Below the pieces are notes generated by a model. That model searched no databases. It had not been told where the DNA came from and saw only the letters and a program-made list of their open reading frames with translations. A DNA stretch of 64,000 nucleotides, taken from Floricoccus tropicus (lineage in GTDB: Bacteria > Bacillota > Bacilli > Lactobacillales > Streptococcaceae). Position 1 is the stretch's first letter. Each line of letters opens with the position of its first letter. The DNA is taken from NCBI RefSeq assembly GCF_001832905.1, contig NZ_MKIR01000026.1:124001-188000 (forward strand), written 5' to 3'. This document shows positions 46,402-54,943 of the stretch, piece by piece. The position numbers were made by a program, and so were the translations under genes.

Positions 46402-47892
46402 ATGTCAAAAACTCAAAAAGGTATGAGTCTTGGAGCATTAGTTCTAATGATTTTCACCTCGGTATTCGGTTTTGCTAACGGACCTGTTGCCTATTATTTA
46501 ATGGGTTACGGATCAATAATATTTTATGTCCTAGCAGCAATCTTCTTCTTCATTCCATTTGCACTGATGATGGCTGAATATGGTTCAGCAATTAAAGGGG
46601 AAAATAGTGGGATGTATAAATGGCTAGAAGTTAGTGTAAGTCCACGTTTTGCATTTGTTGCAACCTTCATGTGGTTCGCTTCATATGTAATTTGGATGGT
46701 TTCTACATCATCCAAAGTCTTCATTCCACTAACAACCGCATTTGCTGGAAGCGACCAAACTCAAAAGCTTAGTATGTTTGGATTAACTTCTACTCAAATT
46801 GTAGGTCTAATGGCATGTCTATGGATGATAACTGTTACCTTTATTTCAATCAAAGGCGTCAAAGGAATTGTAAAAGTTACGAGTCTAGGTGGTTTAGCTG
46901 TAACCAGTTTAAACGCCGTGCTATTAGTAATTTCAGGAATCATTTTAGTTGCCAATGGTGGTAAGCTAGCTCAGCCATTTGAGCACATTATGTCTTCACC
47001 AAACCCTGCTTATCAAAGCCCACTTGCCATGCTTGGGTTTGCTGTATTTGCAATTTTTGCCTATGGTGGGCTTGAAACTTTGGGTGCAATGGTTGATAAG
47101 ACTGATAAGCCTGAGAAAACTTTCCCAAGAGCAATTATCATTTCAGCTATAGTTATCTCAGTAGGTTATGCTTTAGGTATATTCCTATGGGGAGTATCAA
47201 CAAATTGGAATACTGTTCTTTCAGGTAAAACAACTAACCTTGGTAACATCAGCTATGTTATGATGAATAACTTAGGTTTTGAATTTGGTAAAGCTATTGG
47301 TCTTAAAGAGGCAGCTGCAATTACTATGGGTAATTGGTTTGCTAGATATACTGGTCTTGGTATGTTCCTAGCTTATAGTGGGGCTTTCTTCTCTTTAACT
47401 TATTCACCTCTTAAAACTCTAATAATGGGTACTCCAAAGAAATTATGGCCAAAAAAATTCACTGTATTGAATAAAAATGGTATGCCAAGTTACGCAATGT
47501 GGATTCAATGTGCTCTAGTAGTAACAATCATCCTTGTTGCTTCATTTGGAGCAAGTGACCCTAGACAATTCTACAATGTATTAACTTTAATGGCCAATGT
47601 TTCAATAACCTTACCATACCTATTCTTAATTTATGCTTTCCCTAAATTTAAGAAAAAAGAAGGTTTAGATCGTCCATTCCAAGTTTATAAATCATATTCT
47701 ACTACTGTTATTGTTAGTACAGTCGTGTTTATATTAGTTCTTGGTGCCAATGTTTTCACAATTATACAACCAATCATTGATGGTGCAGGTCCAAAAGATA
47801 CAATATGGATGCTTGCAGGACCTATTGGATTCTCAATAATTAGTATTATAATTTATCAAGCATATGTTAACAGAACAAAAAATGATAAATAA
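46402..47892 (+). CDS. yjeM: YjeM-like amino acid permease (APC superfamily)
   Basis: A 496-residue transporter with about 12 helices, close in pattern to the YjeM branch of glutamate/GABA-type APC transporters: FTSVFGFANGPVAYYLMGYG at 16-35, GYVIW-type residues near 100 and FAYGGLETLGAMVDKTDKPE near 220. Substrate not determined. The ATG at 46402 has GGGAGGG five bases upstream; a longer ORF start is unsupported. Confidence 0.87.
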   Translation: MSKTQKGMSLGALVLMIFTSVFGFANGPVAYYLMGYGSIIFYVLAAIFFFIPFALMMAEYGSAIKGENSGMYKWLEVSVSPRFAFVATFMWFASYVIWMVSTSSKVFIPLTTAFAGSDQTQKLSMFGLTSTQIVGLMACLWMITVTFISIKGVKGIVKVTSLGGLAVTSLNAVLLVISGIILVANGGKLAQPFEHIMSSPNPAYQSPLAMLGFAVFAIFAYGGLETLGAMVDKTDKPEKTFPRAIIISAIVISVGYALGIFLWGVSTNWNTVLSGKTTNLGNISYVMMNNLGFEFGKAIGLKEAAAITMGNWFARYTGLGMFLAYSGAFFSLTYSPLKTLIMGTPKKLWPKKFTVLNKNGMPSYAMWIQCALVVTIILVASFGASDPRQFYNVLTLMANVSITLPYLFLIYAFPKFKKKEGLDRPFQVYKSYSTTVIVSTVVFILVLGANVFTIIQPIIDGAGPKDTIWMLAGPIGFSIISIIIYQAYVNRTKNDK

Positions 47893-47898
47893 TTAATT

Positions 47899-47923
47899 AA
47901 AAAGAGCTATCAAGCTCTTTTTT
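47899..47923 (+). terminator. Permease terminator
   Basis: AAAGAGCT pairs with AGCTCTTT around a four-base loop, followed by T6. Confidence 0.88.
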
Positions 47924-48009
47924 GATATTTTTTTATTTTTAATGCGTGCTATAATTAAAATATTAATGTTATAGGAAAAAATAATAATCATTAAAAAGAG
48001 GAGAAAATT

Positions 48010-48240
48010 ATGAAAAAAACACAAAAACAATTATCTAGAGAAGTTAAAGATCGTTTTGAAGTTACTATCAGTGGAGGATTATTGCAAAATATTTCAATAG
48101 TTACAGACAGAAGTACGGGAGTACAATATTTAGCTGTACCCAATAGCGGGCTTTCTGTAATTGTTGACAAAGATGGAAAACCTTTATTAACTGAAATAGT
48201 TGAAGAACCAAAATCTGAAAAAGATATGTCTATTTTTTAA
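48010..48240 (+). CDS. Small DUF6440-like protein
   Basis: A 76-residue soluble protein resembling the DUF6440 pattern: RFEVTISGGLLQNISIVTD, then DRSTGVQYLAVPNSG and a DKDGKPL ending. Function unknown. A strong GAGGAGA ribosome-binding site precedes the ATG. The following gap, 48241-48522, holds no other feature I can support. Confidence 0.7.
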   Translation: MKKTQKQLSREVKDRFEVTISGGLLQNISIVTDRSTGVQYLAVPNSGLSVIVDKDGKPLLTEIVEEPKSEKDMSIF

Positions 48241-48522
48241 CACAATCATTCCCTATCTCTCACTTTTTTCCTTGCCCTGCAATAGAATGTAGAAAAGAAA
48301 ATGAATATAAAAAATATCAAAAAACCTCAACAAGTGTAGTAACTATATAAATACTATACGGTGTCTATTGATATTATGTTTATATAAAATGATTTATAAT
48401 GAATTATTTACTAATATCGTAAATATGAGAAAAAATAATAAGGAAAGAAAAACTAAAGTTTTGGAACTTTCAACAAGATAAAAAATGTTATTTATTTGTA
48501 AAAAGAAGTCCTGGAGGTATTT

Positions 48523-48870
48523 ATGAATGAATTTTTCGCAAAGTTTTTACGAGTGTTATCTTGGATATTAATTGTAATTAATTCTGTAATCTTAGTTTTT
48601 TTGATTATGATGTCAACCTTCGGCTTTTACACTTTTACTGCATTTGGCAATATGATTACTGGAACTTCTGCGACAGTTAGTATTGGTGATATAGCTATAA
48701 ATACTATTTCACTGTGGATAGAACTGATTCAAAAATGGTTGAATGCTCCTTTTGATTTTTCTAATGAAATTGTAGTATATTTTGACATAACGATATTAAT
48801 GTATTTAATACCAATTTTAATTTTGAAATTTGTTCATACTACAAAAAAACAACTTCAAAAAGCTCTATAA
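48523..48870 (+). CDS. Small membrane protein (unrecognised)
   Basis: A 115-residue protein with two predicted membrane helices (about 10-36 and 89-106) and a central amphipathic part (IELIQKWLNAPFDF). A CTGGAGG ribosome-binding site and a following terminator support a real gene. I do not recognise its family. Confidence 0.6.
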   Translation: MNEFFAKFLRVLSWILIVINSVILVFLIMMSTFGFYTFTAFGNMITGTSATVSIGDIAINTISLWIELIQKWLNAPFDFSNEIVVYFDITILMYLIPILILKFVHTTKKQLQKAL

Positions 48871-48874
48871 TTCT

Positions 48875-48907
48875 AGTGTGGGTGTAAAAAACCATTCACA
48901 CTTTTTT
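48875..48907 (+). terminator. Terminator after the small membrane protein
   Basis: AGTGTG pairs with CACACT and is followed by T6. Confidence 0.78.
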
Positions 48908-48983
48908 GATGTAAATAAAAAAATATAACTCTCTGCTAGAATAGTTGATAGCCACAAAAAAATTTTTACAAGAGAAAAGACAT

Positions 48984-49242
48984 ATGCTAAATAATGATTC
49001 TATCAGAAATCTAATAAGAATTGGAGAACATAACATTAATTTTACTATAGAGATTATTAATAAATCAATCGAGAATATTAATCGTACTGCTATGCAGCCA
49101 CATTAACTAGATCATCTAAAATCAGAATGCAATAATACTACCTTATAGCAATGGTAGATTTGAAGCCACGAACAATAATGCTATGTCTAAGAGAAGAATA
49201 ATGATTACACAAGGAAATTTATCTCTGTCAACAAAAAAGTAA
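48984..49242 (+). pseudogene. ISL3-family transposase remnant
   Basis: The reading frame LPYSNGRFEATNN, then NAMSKRRIMITQGN, up to the TAA at 49242 resembles the C-terminus of ISL3-type transposases, where LPYSNG.EATNN precedes a KIK..KR block, here deleted. The 40-residue ORF at 48984-49106 (SIRNLIRIGEHNINF) resembles the N-terminus of the same family. The large catalytic middle is missing, so this is an internally deleted relic. Terminal inverted repeats were not identified. Confidence 0.55.
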
Positions 49243-49352
49243 CACGTTTAGCGTGCTACCCAAACTATTATTAACTGAACAGATATTTTATACCCCCATA
49301 ACATTTGGTAAAGAGCTGGTATATAAAGGTTTTATAATCTATTTCAAAGCCC

Positions 49353-49366
49353 TTAGGCATGCCTAA
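49353..49366. repeat. Perfect 14-base palindrome beside the repeat cluster
   Basis: TTAGGCATGCCTAA lies 20 bases before the first 49-nt hairpin unit. Its relation to the units is unclear. Confidence 0.5.
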
Positions 49367-49385
49367 CTTCAATCGCAATCTCGTA

Positions 49386-49434
49386 CTTCGATGTCGCTGA
49401 AACAAATGCAAATAAGCTTACTAGTTTCAGTGGC
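49386..49434 (+). repeat. 49-nt hairpin element, unit A1
   Basis: It begins CTTCGATGTC, has an outer stem GCTGAAAC/GTTTCAGT, conserved TAG at columns 37-39, and ends GGC. It is exactly 49 nt. The inner stem is imperfect, the most degenerate of the six units. Confidence 0.75.
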
Positions 49435-49468
49435 AAGTTCGGCGAGGGCTTTTCCGTACTTCGCTTCA

Positions 49469-49517
49469 CTACGATGTCCATAGAACTTAGATCGCTAAAG
49501 CGATTAGTTCTAATGGC
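49469..49517 (+). repeat. 49-nt hairpin element, unit A2
   Basis: It starts CTACGATGTC; the outer stem is ATAGAAC/GTTCTAAT and the inner stem ATCGC/GCGAT with loop TAAA. It matches unit B2 at 54791 except for changes in the inner stem that preserve pairing. Confidence 0.85.
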
Positions 49518-49549
49518 AAGTGTTCGTAATTCTTCGAATTACTCCTACT
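49518..49549 (+). repeat. Spacer repeat, copy 1
   Basis: AAGTGTTCGTAATT followed by CTTCGAATTACTCCT; it contains the palindromic hairpin GTAATTC-TTC-GAATTAC. A second copy is at 49696-49725. Confidence 0.75.
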
Positions 49550-49565
49550 CCGCTAATTCCATTAG

Positions 49566-49614
49566 CTACGATGTCGATAAAACTTAAGCAAGTAAACTTG
49601 CTAGTTTTAATCGC
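49566..49614 (+). repeat. 49-nt hairpin element, unit A3
   Basis: It starts CTACGATGTC; the outer stem is GATAAAAC/GTTTTAATC and the inner stem GCAAG/CTTGC with loop TAAA. Both stems differ in sequence from A2 but pair fully. Confidence 0.85.
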
Positions 49615-49695
49615 TACTTCAAAGTTCTCAGACTCACTAAACTCTTTACTTCCTTTGGTCGTAAACTCGTTAAGTTCGGCGAGGAGCTTTTCCGT

Positions 49696-49725
49696 AAGTG
49701 TTCGTAATTCTTCGAATTACTCCTT
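49696..49725 (+). repeat. Spacer repeat, copy 2, reaching into tsaD
   Basis: Copy of the repeat at 49518. The tsaD stop codon (49717-49719) and its last two codons lie inside it. Confidence 0.75.
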
Positions 49726-50730
49726 ACTAACTTCAAAGCTCAGGCTAGGGATTGCGTTTAGGTTTAATGGTGCGAAGTTTTCTTTTCCGTATTCACAGAC
49801 GCTTGCTGCTGCTATCATTCCTGCGTTATCTCCACATAGTCTTAATGGTGGGATAATAACTTTGGTATCTGTAATCTCTTCTGCTAAGCGTTCTCTTAGT
49901 CCTTGGTTAGCGGCAACTCCACCTGCAACAACTAAGTTTTTAACTGGATATTGCGCAAGTGCTTTTTTAGTTTTTGCAAGTAGAATATCAAGAACTGCAG
50001 CTTGAAATGATGCAGATAAATCTTCATTTGATAGGGTTTCACCTTTTTGATCTGCATTATGTTTTAGATTAATGAAAGCTGATTTAAGTCCACTGAAACT
50101 GAACTCTAAATTATTTTCCTTAATCATGGCACGTGGAAAATTGTAAATATCCTTGCCAATATGAGCTAGTTGATCAATTTTACGTCCACTTGGATAAGTA
50201 AGCCCCATTACACGACCAACCTTGTCATAGGCTTCACCAACAGCATCATCACGAGTTTCACCTACTATTTTGTATGAACCTGGTTCTTCAACATAGACTA
50301 ATTCAGTATGTCCACCAGAAACCAAAAGAGCTAGAAGTGGAAATTCTAATTCATCAACTAGGCGTGCAGCCCAAAGATGACCTGCCATATGATTAACAGG
50401 GATTAATGGCAAACTATTTGCCCAAGCAAAAGCTTTTGCAGCAGCGACACCGACCAAAAGTGCTCCAACTAGTCCTGGACCATAAGTCACAGCAACAGCA
50501 TCAAGTTGTTCAACGTCAATATCAGCCTCAGCCATCGCCTCATCAATACATAAAGTAATTTGCTCTACGTGATGGCGGCTAGCAACCTCAGGCACCACCC
50601 CGCCAAATCGTTTATGACTAACAATTTGACTAGCAATAACATTCGACAATAAATCATCATCATTTTTCAAAACAGCCACACTAGTTTCGTCACAAGACGT
50701 TTCAATGGCTAAAATATATCTATCTTTCAT
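49717..50730 (-). CDS. tsaD: tRNA threonylcarbamoyladenosine transferase subunit TsaD
   Basis: With TsaB and TsaE it transfers threonylcarbamoyl to A37 of ANN-decoding tRNAs. The 337 residues have [13 protein letters not shown] near 8, the metal-binding [10 protein letters not shown] near 110, and [15 protein letters not shown] near 268. It is last in the tsaB-GNAT-rimI-tsaD run. The final codons (SKE, stop) fall inside an intergenic repeat, so the native 3' end may have been replaced. Confidence 0.97.
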   Translation of the reverse strand: MKDRYILAIETSCDETSVAVLKNDDDLLSNVIASQIVSHKRFGGVVPEVASRHHVEQITLCIDEAMAEADIDVEQLDAVAVTYGPGLVGALLVGVAAAKAFAWANSLPLIPVNHMAGHLWAARLVDELEFPLLALLVSGGHTELVYVEEPGSYKIVGETRDDAVGEAYDKVGRVMGLTYPSGRKIDQLAHIGKDIYNFPRAMIKENNLEFSFSGLKSAFINLKHNADQKGETLSNEDLSASFQAAVLDILLAKTKKALAQYPVKNLVVAGGVAANQGLRERLAEEITDTKVIIPPLRLCGDNAGMIAAASVCEYGKENFAPLNLNAIPSLSFEVSKE

Positions 50731-50732
50731 CT

Positions 50733-51185
50733 TTATAATCTTTCTAAACGCATTAAAATTGCATCTTCCGTGGGATTTTTATAATAATTTTTTCGTTCAT
50801 GATAAGCTTGAAAATTATACTTTTTATATAAATTCTTGGCAACTTCATTTGATTTTCGGACCTCTAGAAAAAAAGTACCATCAAATTTCAATAGGCGACT
50901 CAATAAATCCGATGAAATTCCTTGTCCCCTGAATTTTTGAATAACCGCAACATTAGTGATTTCAATCTCATCCATTACTTCCACCGCTGACAGAAAGCCT
51001 ATTGGTTTTTCCTCATGATAAGCCAAGAAATAGATAGTGTCTAAATTTAATAAATCAGAAAATGTCTGTTCAAAAGTCCATGGTGGAGTATCATAAACAT
51101 CACTTAGAATAAGATGAACATCGACCGCTATATCTCTTAAACAATCTAAATCAGGATTTATTCGTTTAATATATAATTCTCTCAT
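50733..51185 (-). CDS. rimI: Ribosomal-protein-alanine N-acetyltransferase RimI-like
   Basis: A 150-residue GNAT-fold acetyltransferase. The acetyl-CoA motif is [15 protein letters not shown] near 83; the terminal [18 protein letters not shown] is typical of RimI. The ATG at 51185 overlaps the stop of the upstream GNAT gene (TGATG); an in-frame TTG one codon earlier is less likely. Target S18 is inferred from the family. Confidence 0.88.
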   Translation of the reverse strand: MRELYIKRINPDLDCLRDIAVDVHLILSDVYDTPPWTFEQTFSDLLNLDTIYFLAYHEEKPIGFLSAVEVMDEIEITNVAVIQKFRGQGISSDLLSRLLKFDGTFFLEVRKSNEVAKNLYKKYNFQAYHERKNYYKNPTEDAILMRLERL

Positions 51186-51736
51186 CAATCCTCATCATCC
51201 AATAAATTTTTTTCCATCCATAAGCCATCACTTCCATCATCATAATATTCAGGTAAAATTTTTTCACTTGAAAATCCATTTGATCTGTATAAAGCTTGAG
51301 CTGTTTGATTAGTTAGCTTCACCTCTAGACTAATTTTATTGATTCCTAATTTTTCACACAAGTCCTCAATCTGAGCTAAAAAATTTTTAGCAATTCCTCT
51401 ATGCTGGAATTCTTTTTTTACTGCAAGATTAGTAATATGAATACTATCTTCATGAAAATCTATTCTTGTACCAATAAATGCTATCGGCTTATCATTTTTA
51501 GCAGCTATTAAAAAGTTTGCATTAGGATTCTTCTCAATCTCAAATTCGAAATGACTATAAGTCCATGGAGTATCTCCATCATAAACGTCCCTTTCAATTG
51601 CAAGTAAATAAAAAATATCTGATTTTTCTGCTAAGTAATAATAAAAACCATCAATTTTTTCATCAAAATTCAATCCTTTGAGACCAAATAATCGCTGATT
51701 AAATTTTGTTAATATATCCTGTATCTTTATCTTCAT
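51185..51736 (-). CDS. Second GNAT-family acetyltransferase
   Basis: A 183-residue acetyltransferase with the acetyl-CoA motif VKKEFQHRGIAKNFL near 107 and LYRSNGFSSEKILPEYY near the end. It lies between tsaB and rimI and overlaps tsaB by about 38 bases. Two GNAT genes in a row here are common in streptococci. The ATG at 51736 (MKIKIQD) is the likely start, although its ribosome-binding site is weak. Confidence 0.85.
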   Translation of the reverse strand: MKIKIQDILTKFNQRLFGLKGLNFDEKIDGFYYYLAEKSDIFYLLAIERDVYDGDTPWTYSHFEFEIEKNPNANFLIAAKNDKPIAFIGTRIDFHEDSIHITNLAVKKEFQHRGIAKNFLAQIEDLCEKLGINKISLEVKLTNQTAQALYRSNGFSSEKILPEYYDDGSDGLWMEKNLLDDED

Positions 51737-52403
51737 GATGTGTTTCAAGCCATTTTTCTTCTGCTTCAACGCGTTTCAAATATTCTGGAACAAATGTGTG
51801 AATTTCCACTGGTTCCATTTCTGCTCCGATAAAAGCTATTTGATAGGCCGAAGGTAATTTTAATAATGAGTCATTAATTACTCTTGCATTTGGAAGTTTT
51901 TCTGAAATATCTTCGATAAAATTATCAACTTCTCCTGTAAATACAATTTCTTCATCTCTTTCTTGCAAGAGTGGCACTAAATCATCAAATGATGTGTGTC
52001 TATCTGTAATCACAGATTCTCCATTCAAGTAAGCCCCTGCGTATACATTTTTTCTTCTTGCATCCATCAAAGGTACTACAAGTGAAGGTGTCTCAAGGTT
52101 CTTTGCCATAGCCTGCAAGCTTGATACACCAACAAGTTCAATATCTAAACTATAGGCCAGTGTTTTGGCTGTTGTCACAGCGATTCTAAGTCCTGTATAT
52201 GACCCTGGACCTTTTGCTACTGCAATACGATCCAAATCTTTTGGTTTGAGACTAACTTGCGCCATCAGAAAATCAATGGTAGGCATTAGAGTGATACTAT
52301 GATTTTTCTTTATATTTAAGGTAACTTGACCTAGAATATCTCCATCTTCGACAAGTGCTACTGAAAGAGCTTTTGAAGATGTATCGAATGCTAAGATTTT
52401 CAT
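51699..52403 (-). CDS. tsaB: tRNA threonylcarbamoyladenosine biosynthesis protein TsaB
   Basis: ASKHA-fold partner of TsaD. The 234 residues begin ILAFDTSSKALSVALVE and contain VAKGPGSYTGLRIAVTTAKT near 60-80 and MDARRKNVYAGAY near 110. It is first in the operon. Confidence 0.95.
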   Translation of the reverse strand: MKILAFDTSSKALSVALVEDGDILGQVTLNIKKNHSITLMPTIDFLMAQVSLKPKDLDRIAVAKGPGSYTGLRIAVTTAKTLAYSLDIELVGVSSLQAMAKNLETPSLVVPLMDARRKNVYAGAYLNGESVITDRHTSFDDLVPLLQERDEEIVFTGEVDNFIEDISEKLPNARVINDSLLKLPSAYQIAFIGAEMEPVEIHTFVPEYLKRVEAEEKWLETHHEDKDTGYINKI

Positions 52404-52454
52404 TACTACCTCTTTTACTTATTCTTTTTATTGTTTATTTTAAATTTATACTTT

Positions 52455-52483
52455 TTGCAACCCTTACTATTTTATGCTATTAT
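52455..52483 (+). promoter_or_regulatory. rpoY-rnjA promoter
   Basis: TTGCAA and TATTAT are separated by 17 bases, about 110 bases before rpoY. Confidence 0.7.
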
Positions 52484-52498
52484 AGTAATAATTGCAAT

Positions 52499-52577
52499 CA
52501 TGCGACCTTTAGGTGCACAGGCAAAATATAGTTAATAACTATAAATAAAATACCCTCGTGGTACAAAATTTAACATT
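52499..52577 (+). promoter_or_regulatory. Leader with three small hairpins before rpoY
   Basis: ACCTTTAGGT, TATAGTTAATAACTATA and TACCCTCGTGGTA are three successive inverted repeats in the 5' leader. RNase J-containing operons can be autoregulated at their leaders; a role here is inference only. No known riboswitch was recognised. Confidence 0.35.
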
Positions 52578-52592
52578 TAGGAGAAATAAAAC

Positions 52593-52823
52593 ATGCTATT
52601 TAAAGTATTTTACCAAGAAACAAAACTACGCTCACCAAAACGTGAAACAACTAAATCACTGTACGTTGAACTTGATAATGTAGATGCTAAAACAGGTATC
52701 GTTGAAGTACGTCAACTAGTTGCAGATAACACACCTTACAATGTTGAATTTATTGATGCTCTATCTAAAGATGCTGAAGAATACGAAAGAGAATCTGAAG
52801 GTTTCAAGATTACAAAATTTTAA
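52593..52823 (+). CDS. rpoY: RNA polymerase epsilon subunit
   Basis: A 76-residue Firmicute-specific RNA polymerase subunit (formerly DUF1447), starting MLFKVFYQETKLRSPKRE and containing TKSLYVELD. The position directly before rnjA is conserved in the phylum. TTTAGGAG precedes the ATG. Confidence 0.95.
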   Translation: MLFKVFYQETKLRSPKRETTKSLYVELDNVDAKTGIVEVRQLVADNTPYNVEFIDALSKDAEEYERESEGFKITKF

Positions 52824-52885
52824 TAAAGAATGCAGAAAAGTCCTAAGTTAGGATGCTTTTTGCGTATATAAAAACAGGAGAAAGA

Positions 52886-54574
52886 ATGTCTACAAAACTA
52901 AATATTAAGAATAATGAAGTCGGTGTCTTTGCCATCGGTGGATTGGGAGAAATAGGTAAAAATACCTATGGTATCCAATATCAAGATGAAATTATTCTGA
53001 TTGATGCTGGTATTAAATTCCCAGAAGACGACTTGTTAGGTGTTGACTATGTCATACCTGATTACAGCTTTATTGTTGATAACATTGATCGTATTAAAGG
53101 TCTCTTTATCACTCATGGTCACGAAGACCACATTGGAGGAATTCCTTTCCTTTTAAAGCAAGCTAATATTCCTATTTATGCAGGTCCATTATCACTTGCC
53201 CTTATCCGTGGTAAACTTGAAGAACATGGTCTTTTACGCGATGCTACTCTATATGAAATTAACGAAAACAGCGTTATTAAATTCCGTAAAACTAGCATAA
53301 GCTTCTTCAACACTACTCACTCAATTCCAGAACCACTTGGTGTTGTTGTTCAAACACCTCCAGGAAAAATTGTCGCTACAGGTGACTTTAAATTTGATTT
53401 TACACCAGTTGGTAAGCCAGCAGATTTACACCGTATGGCACAACTTGGTGACGAAGGAGTATTACTTCTTCTTTCAGATTCTACAAATGCTGAAATACCA
53501 ACTTTCTCTCACAGTGAAAAAGTTGTTGGTCAGTCAATTTTAAAAATCTTTGAAAAAATTGAAGGACGTATTATATTCGCAAGTTTTGCTTCAAATATTT
53601 TCCGTTTACAGCAGGCTGTTGAAGCAGCAGTTAAAACTGGACGCAAAGTTGTTGTGTTTGGTCGTAGCATGGAAAAAGCTATTGTCAATGGTCTAGAACT
53701 TGGATACATAAAAGCTCCAAAAGGAACTTTTATCGAGCCCCATGAAGTAAACCAATATCCAGGACACGAAATGTTAATCATGTGTACAGGTAGTCAAGGT
53801 GAACCAATGGCAGCCCTTAGTCGTATTGCTAATGGAATGCATAGACAGGTTACACTTCAACCAGGTGATACAGTAGTATTTTCATCTAATGCAATTCCTG
53901 GTAATACTCATGGAGTTAATCAACTTATCAATTCAATTTCTGAAGCCGGTGCTAAGGTTATCTATGGTAAGATGAACAACATCCATACATCAGGTCACGG
54001 CGGACAACAAGAGCAAAAACTTATGCTTCGCCTTATCAAACCTAAGTATTTCATGCCAGTTCATGGTGAGTACCGTATGTTAAAAATCCATGCTGGGCTC
54101 GCTCAAGATACAGGTGTACCAAAAGAAAATTGCTTTATTATGGAAAATGGTGATGTACTCGCCTTAACAAAAGATACTGCTCGTCCTGCTGGTCATTTCA
54201 ATGCTCAAGATACTTATGTTGATGGATCTGGTATTGGAGATATCGGAAACGCAGTACTTCGTGATCGTCATGAATTATCTGATGATGGTGTTGTACTTGC
54301 AGTTGCGACTGTTGATTTCAAGTCAAAATTAATTCTTGCGGGTCCTGACCTTCTAAGCCGTGGATTTATCTACATGCGTGGATCAGGTGACCTAATTAGA
54401 AGTAGTCAACGTGTACTCTTCAATGCTATCCGTAAAGCTTTAAATGCTGAAAACTCAAATGAGTCTACAGTAGCTAAGGCGATGACTGATGCCCTTCGTC
54501 CTTTCCTTTATAAGGAAACTGAACGAAATCCAATCATTATTCCAATGGTACTAACACCTGACGAAGAAAAATAA
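52886..54574 (+). CDS. rnjA: Ribonuclease J1
   Basis: Metallo-beta-lactamase-fold exo- and endoribonuclease central to mRNA decay. The 562 residues have [16 protein letters not shown] near 14, the metal motif [12 protein letters not shown] near 80, and the [11 protein letters not shown] motif near 370. The ATG at 52886 has AGGAGA upstream. It is co-transcribed with rpoY. Confidence 0.96.
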   Translation: MSTKLNIKNNEVGVFAIGGLGEIGKNTYGIQYQDEIILIDAGIKFPEDDLLGVDYVIPDYSFIVDNIDRIKGLFITHGHEDHIGGIPFLLKQANIPIYAGPLSLALIRGKLEEHGLLRDATLYEINENSVIKFRKTSISFFNTTHSIPEPLGVVVQTPPGKIVATGDFKFDFTPVGKPADLHRMAQLGDEGVLLLLSDSTNAEIPTFSHSEKVVGQSILKIFEKIEGRIIFASFASNIFRLQQAVEAAVKTGRKVVVFGRSMEKAIVNGLELGYIKAPKGTFIEPHEVNQYPGHEMLIMCTGSQGEPMAALSRIANGMHRQVTLQPGDTVVFSSNAIPGNTHGVNQLINSISEAGAKVIYGKMNNIHTSGHGGQQEQKLMLRLIKPKYFMPVHGEYRMLKIHAGLAQDTGVPKENCFIMENGDVLALTKDTARPAGHFNAQDTYVDGSGIGDIGNAVLRDRHELSDDGVVLAVATVDFKSKLILAGPDLLSRGFIYMRGSGDLIRSSQRVLFNAIRKALNAENSNESTVAKAMTDALRPFLYKETERNPIIIPMVLTPDEEK

Positions 54575-54585
54575 ATAAAATTTGC

Positions 54586-54612
54586 AAGACGGCTCTAAGA
54601 GTCGTCTTTTTT
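54586..54612 (+). terminator. rnjA terminator
   Basis: AAGACGGCTC pairs with GAGTCGTCTT and is followed by T6. Confidence 0.88.
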
Positions 54613-54664
54613 ATATACAATTACAAGCAAAACGACCTACCAAAGTAAGTCGTTTTGCTTTTTT
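54612..54664. repeat. Direct repeat containing a terminator, copy 1
   Basis: TATATACAATTACAAG leads into a hairpin AAGCAAAACGAC/GTCGTTTTGCTT with a T-run. The same roughly 50-base sequence recurs at 54944-54996 with a few changes. The two copies bracket the second hairpin-element cluster. Confidence 0.85.
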
Positions 54665-54690
54665 ACAGTCACTTAGATTAATACATCGTT

Positions 54691-54739
54691 GCGATTTATA
54701 CTAATAAGCTTGCTTATAAAAGTATAATCGACATCGGAG
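54691..54739 (-). repeat. 49-nt hairpin element, unit B1
   Basis: On the minus strand it begins CTCCGATGTC; the outer stem is GATTATAC/GTATAAATC and the inner stem ATAAG/CTTAT. Exactly 49 nt, with pairing kept although most stem bases differ from the A units. Confidence 0.85.
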
Positions 54740-54748
54740 CATGGCGCA

Positions 54749-54790
54749 GCGATTCATCTCTATGAATACTAGTTCTATCATCAATTCGTC
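54749..54790 (-). repeat. Probable degenerate fragment of the hairpin element
   Basis: The minus strand holds GATGATAGAACTAG and ends GAATCGC, both unit-like, with a private hairpin TTCATAGAGATGAA. It could be a rearranged unit. Confidence 0.4.
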
Positions 54791-54839
54791 GCCATTAGAA
54801 CTAATTGCTTTAGCAATTTAAGTTCTATGGACATCGTAG
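54791..54839 (-). repeat. 49-nt hairpin element, unit B2
   Basis: On the minus strand it begins CTACGATGTC; the outer stem is identical to A2, the inner stem ATTGC/GCAAT with loop TAAA. Compared with A2 one C-G pair has become T-A and one G-T pair A-T. Confidence 0.88.
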
Positions 54840-54860
54840 CGTAGCGAAGTGCCTTGTCTT

Positions 54861-54911
54861 GCGACACTTACACTAATAAGCTTGCTTATTTAAGTGTAAT
54901 CGACAGCGTAG
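54861..54911 (-). repeat. 49-nt-type hairpin element, unit B3
   Basis: On the minus strand it begins CTACGCTGTC; the outer stem is TACAC/GTGTA and the inner stem ATAAG/CTTAT. It is 51 nt because of two extra bases near its end. Confidence 0.8.
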
Positions 54912-54943
54912 TAAAACGAAAATATTTCTGTTTTAATCAACTA

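Larger units (their letters stand above)
49438..49697 (+). repeat. Spacer repeats between and after the A units
   Basis: TTCGGCGAGG followed by GCTTTTCCGTA occurs at about 49438-49460 and again at 49675-49697, with one extra A. Together with the second spacer repeat this shows that the whole cluster arose by duplication. Confidence 0.7.

Noticed and set aside
49386-49725. CRISPR array
   Set aside because: Units are hairpins with differing sequence and irregular spacers of 34 and 48 bases; no exact direct repeat and no cas genes nearby.
49520-50005. 161-codon plus-strand ORF across the repeat cluster and tsaD
   Set aside because: Most of it is the antisense of tsaD and the rest is repeats; there is no ribosome-binding site.
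49386-54911. Integron attC sites
   Set aside because: The hairpin units lack the GTTRRRY/RYYYAAC core ends, and no integron integrase or cassette genes are present.
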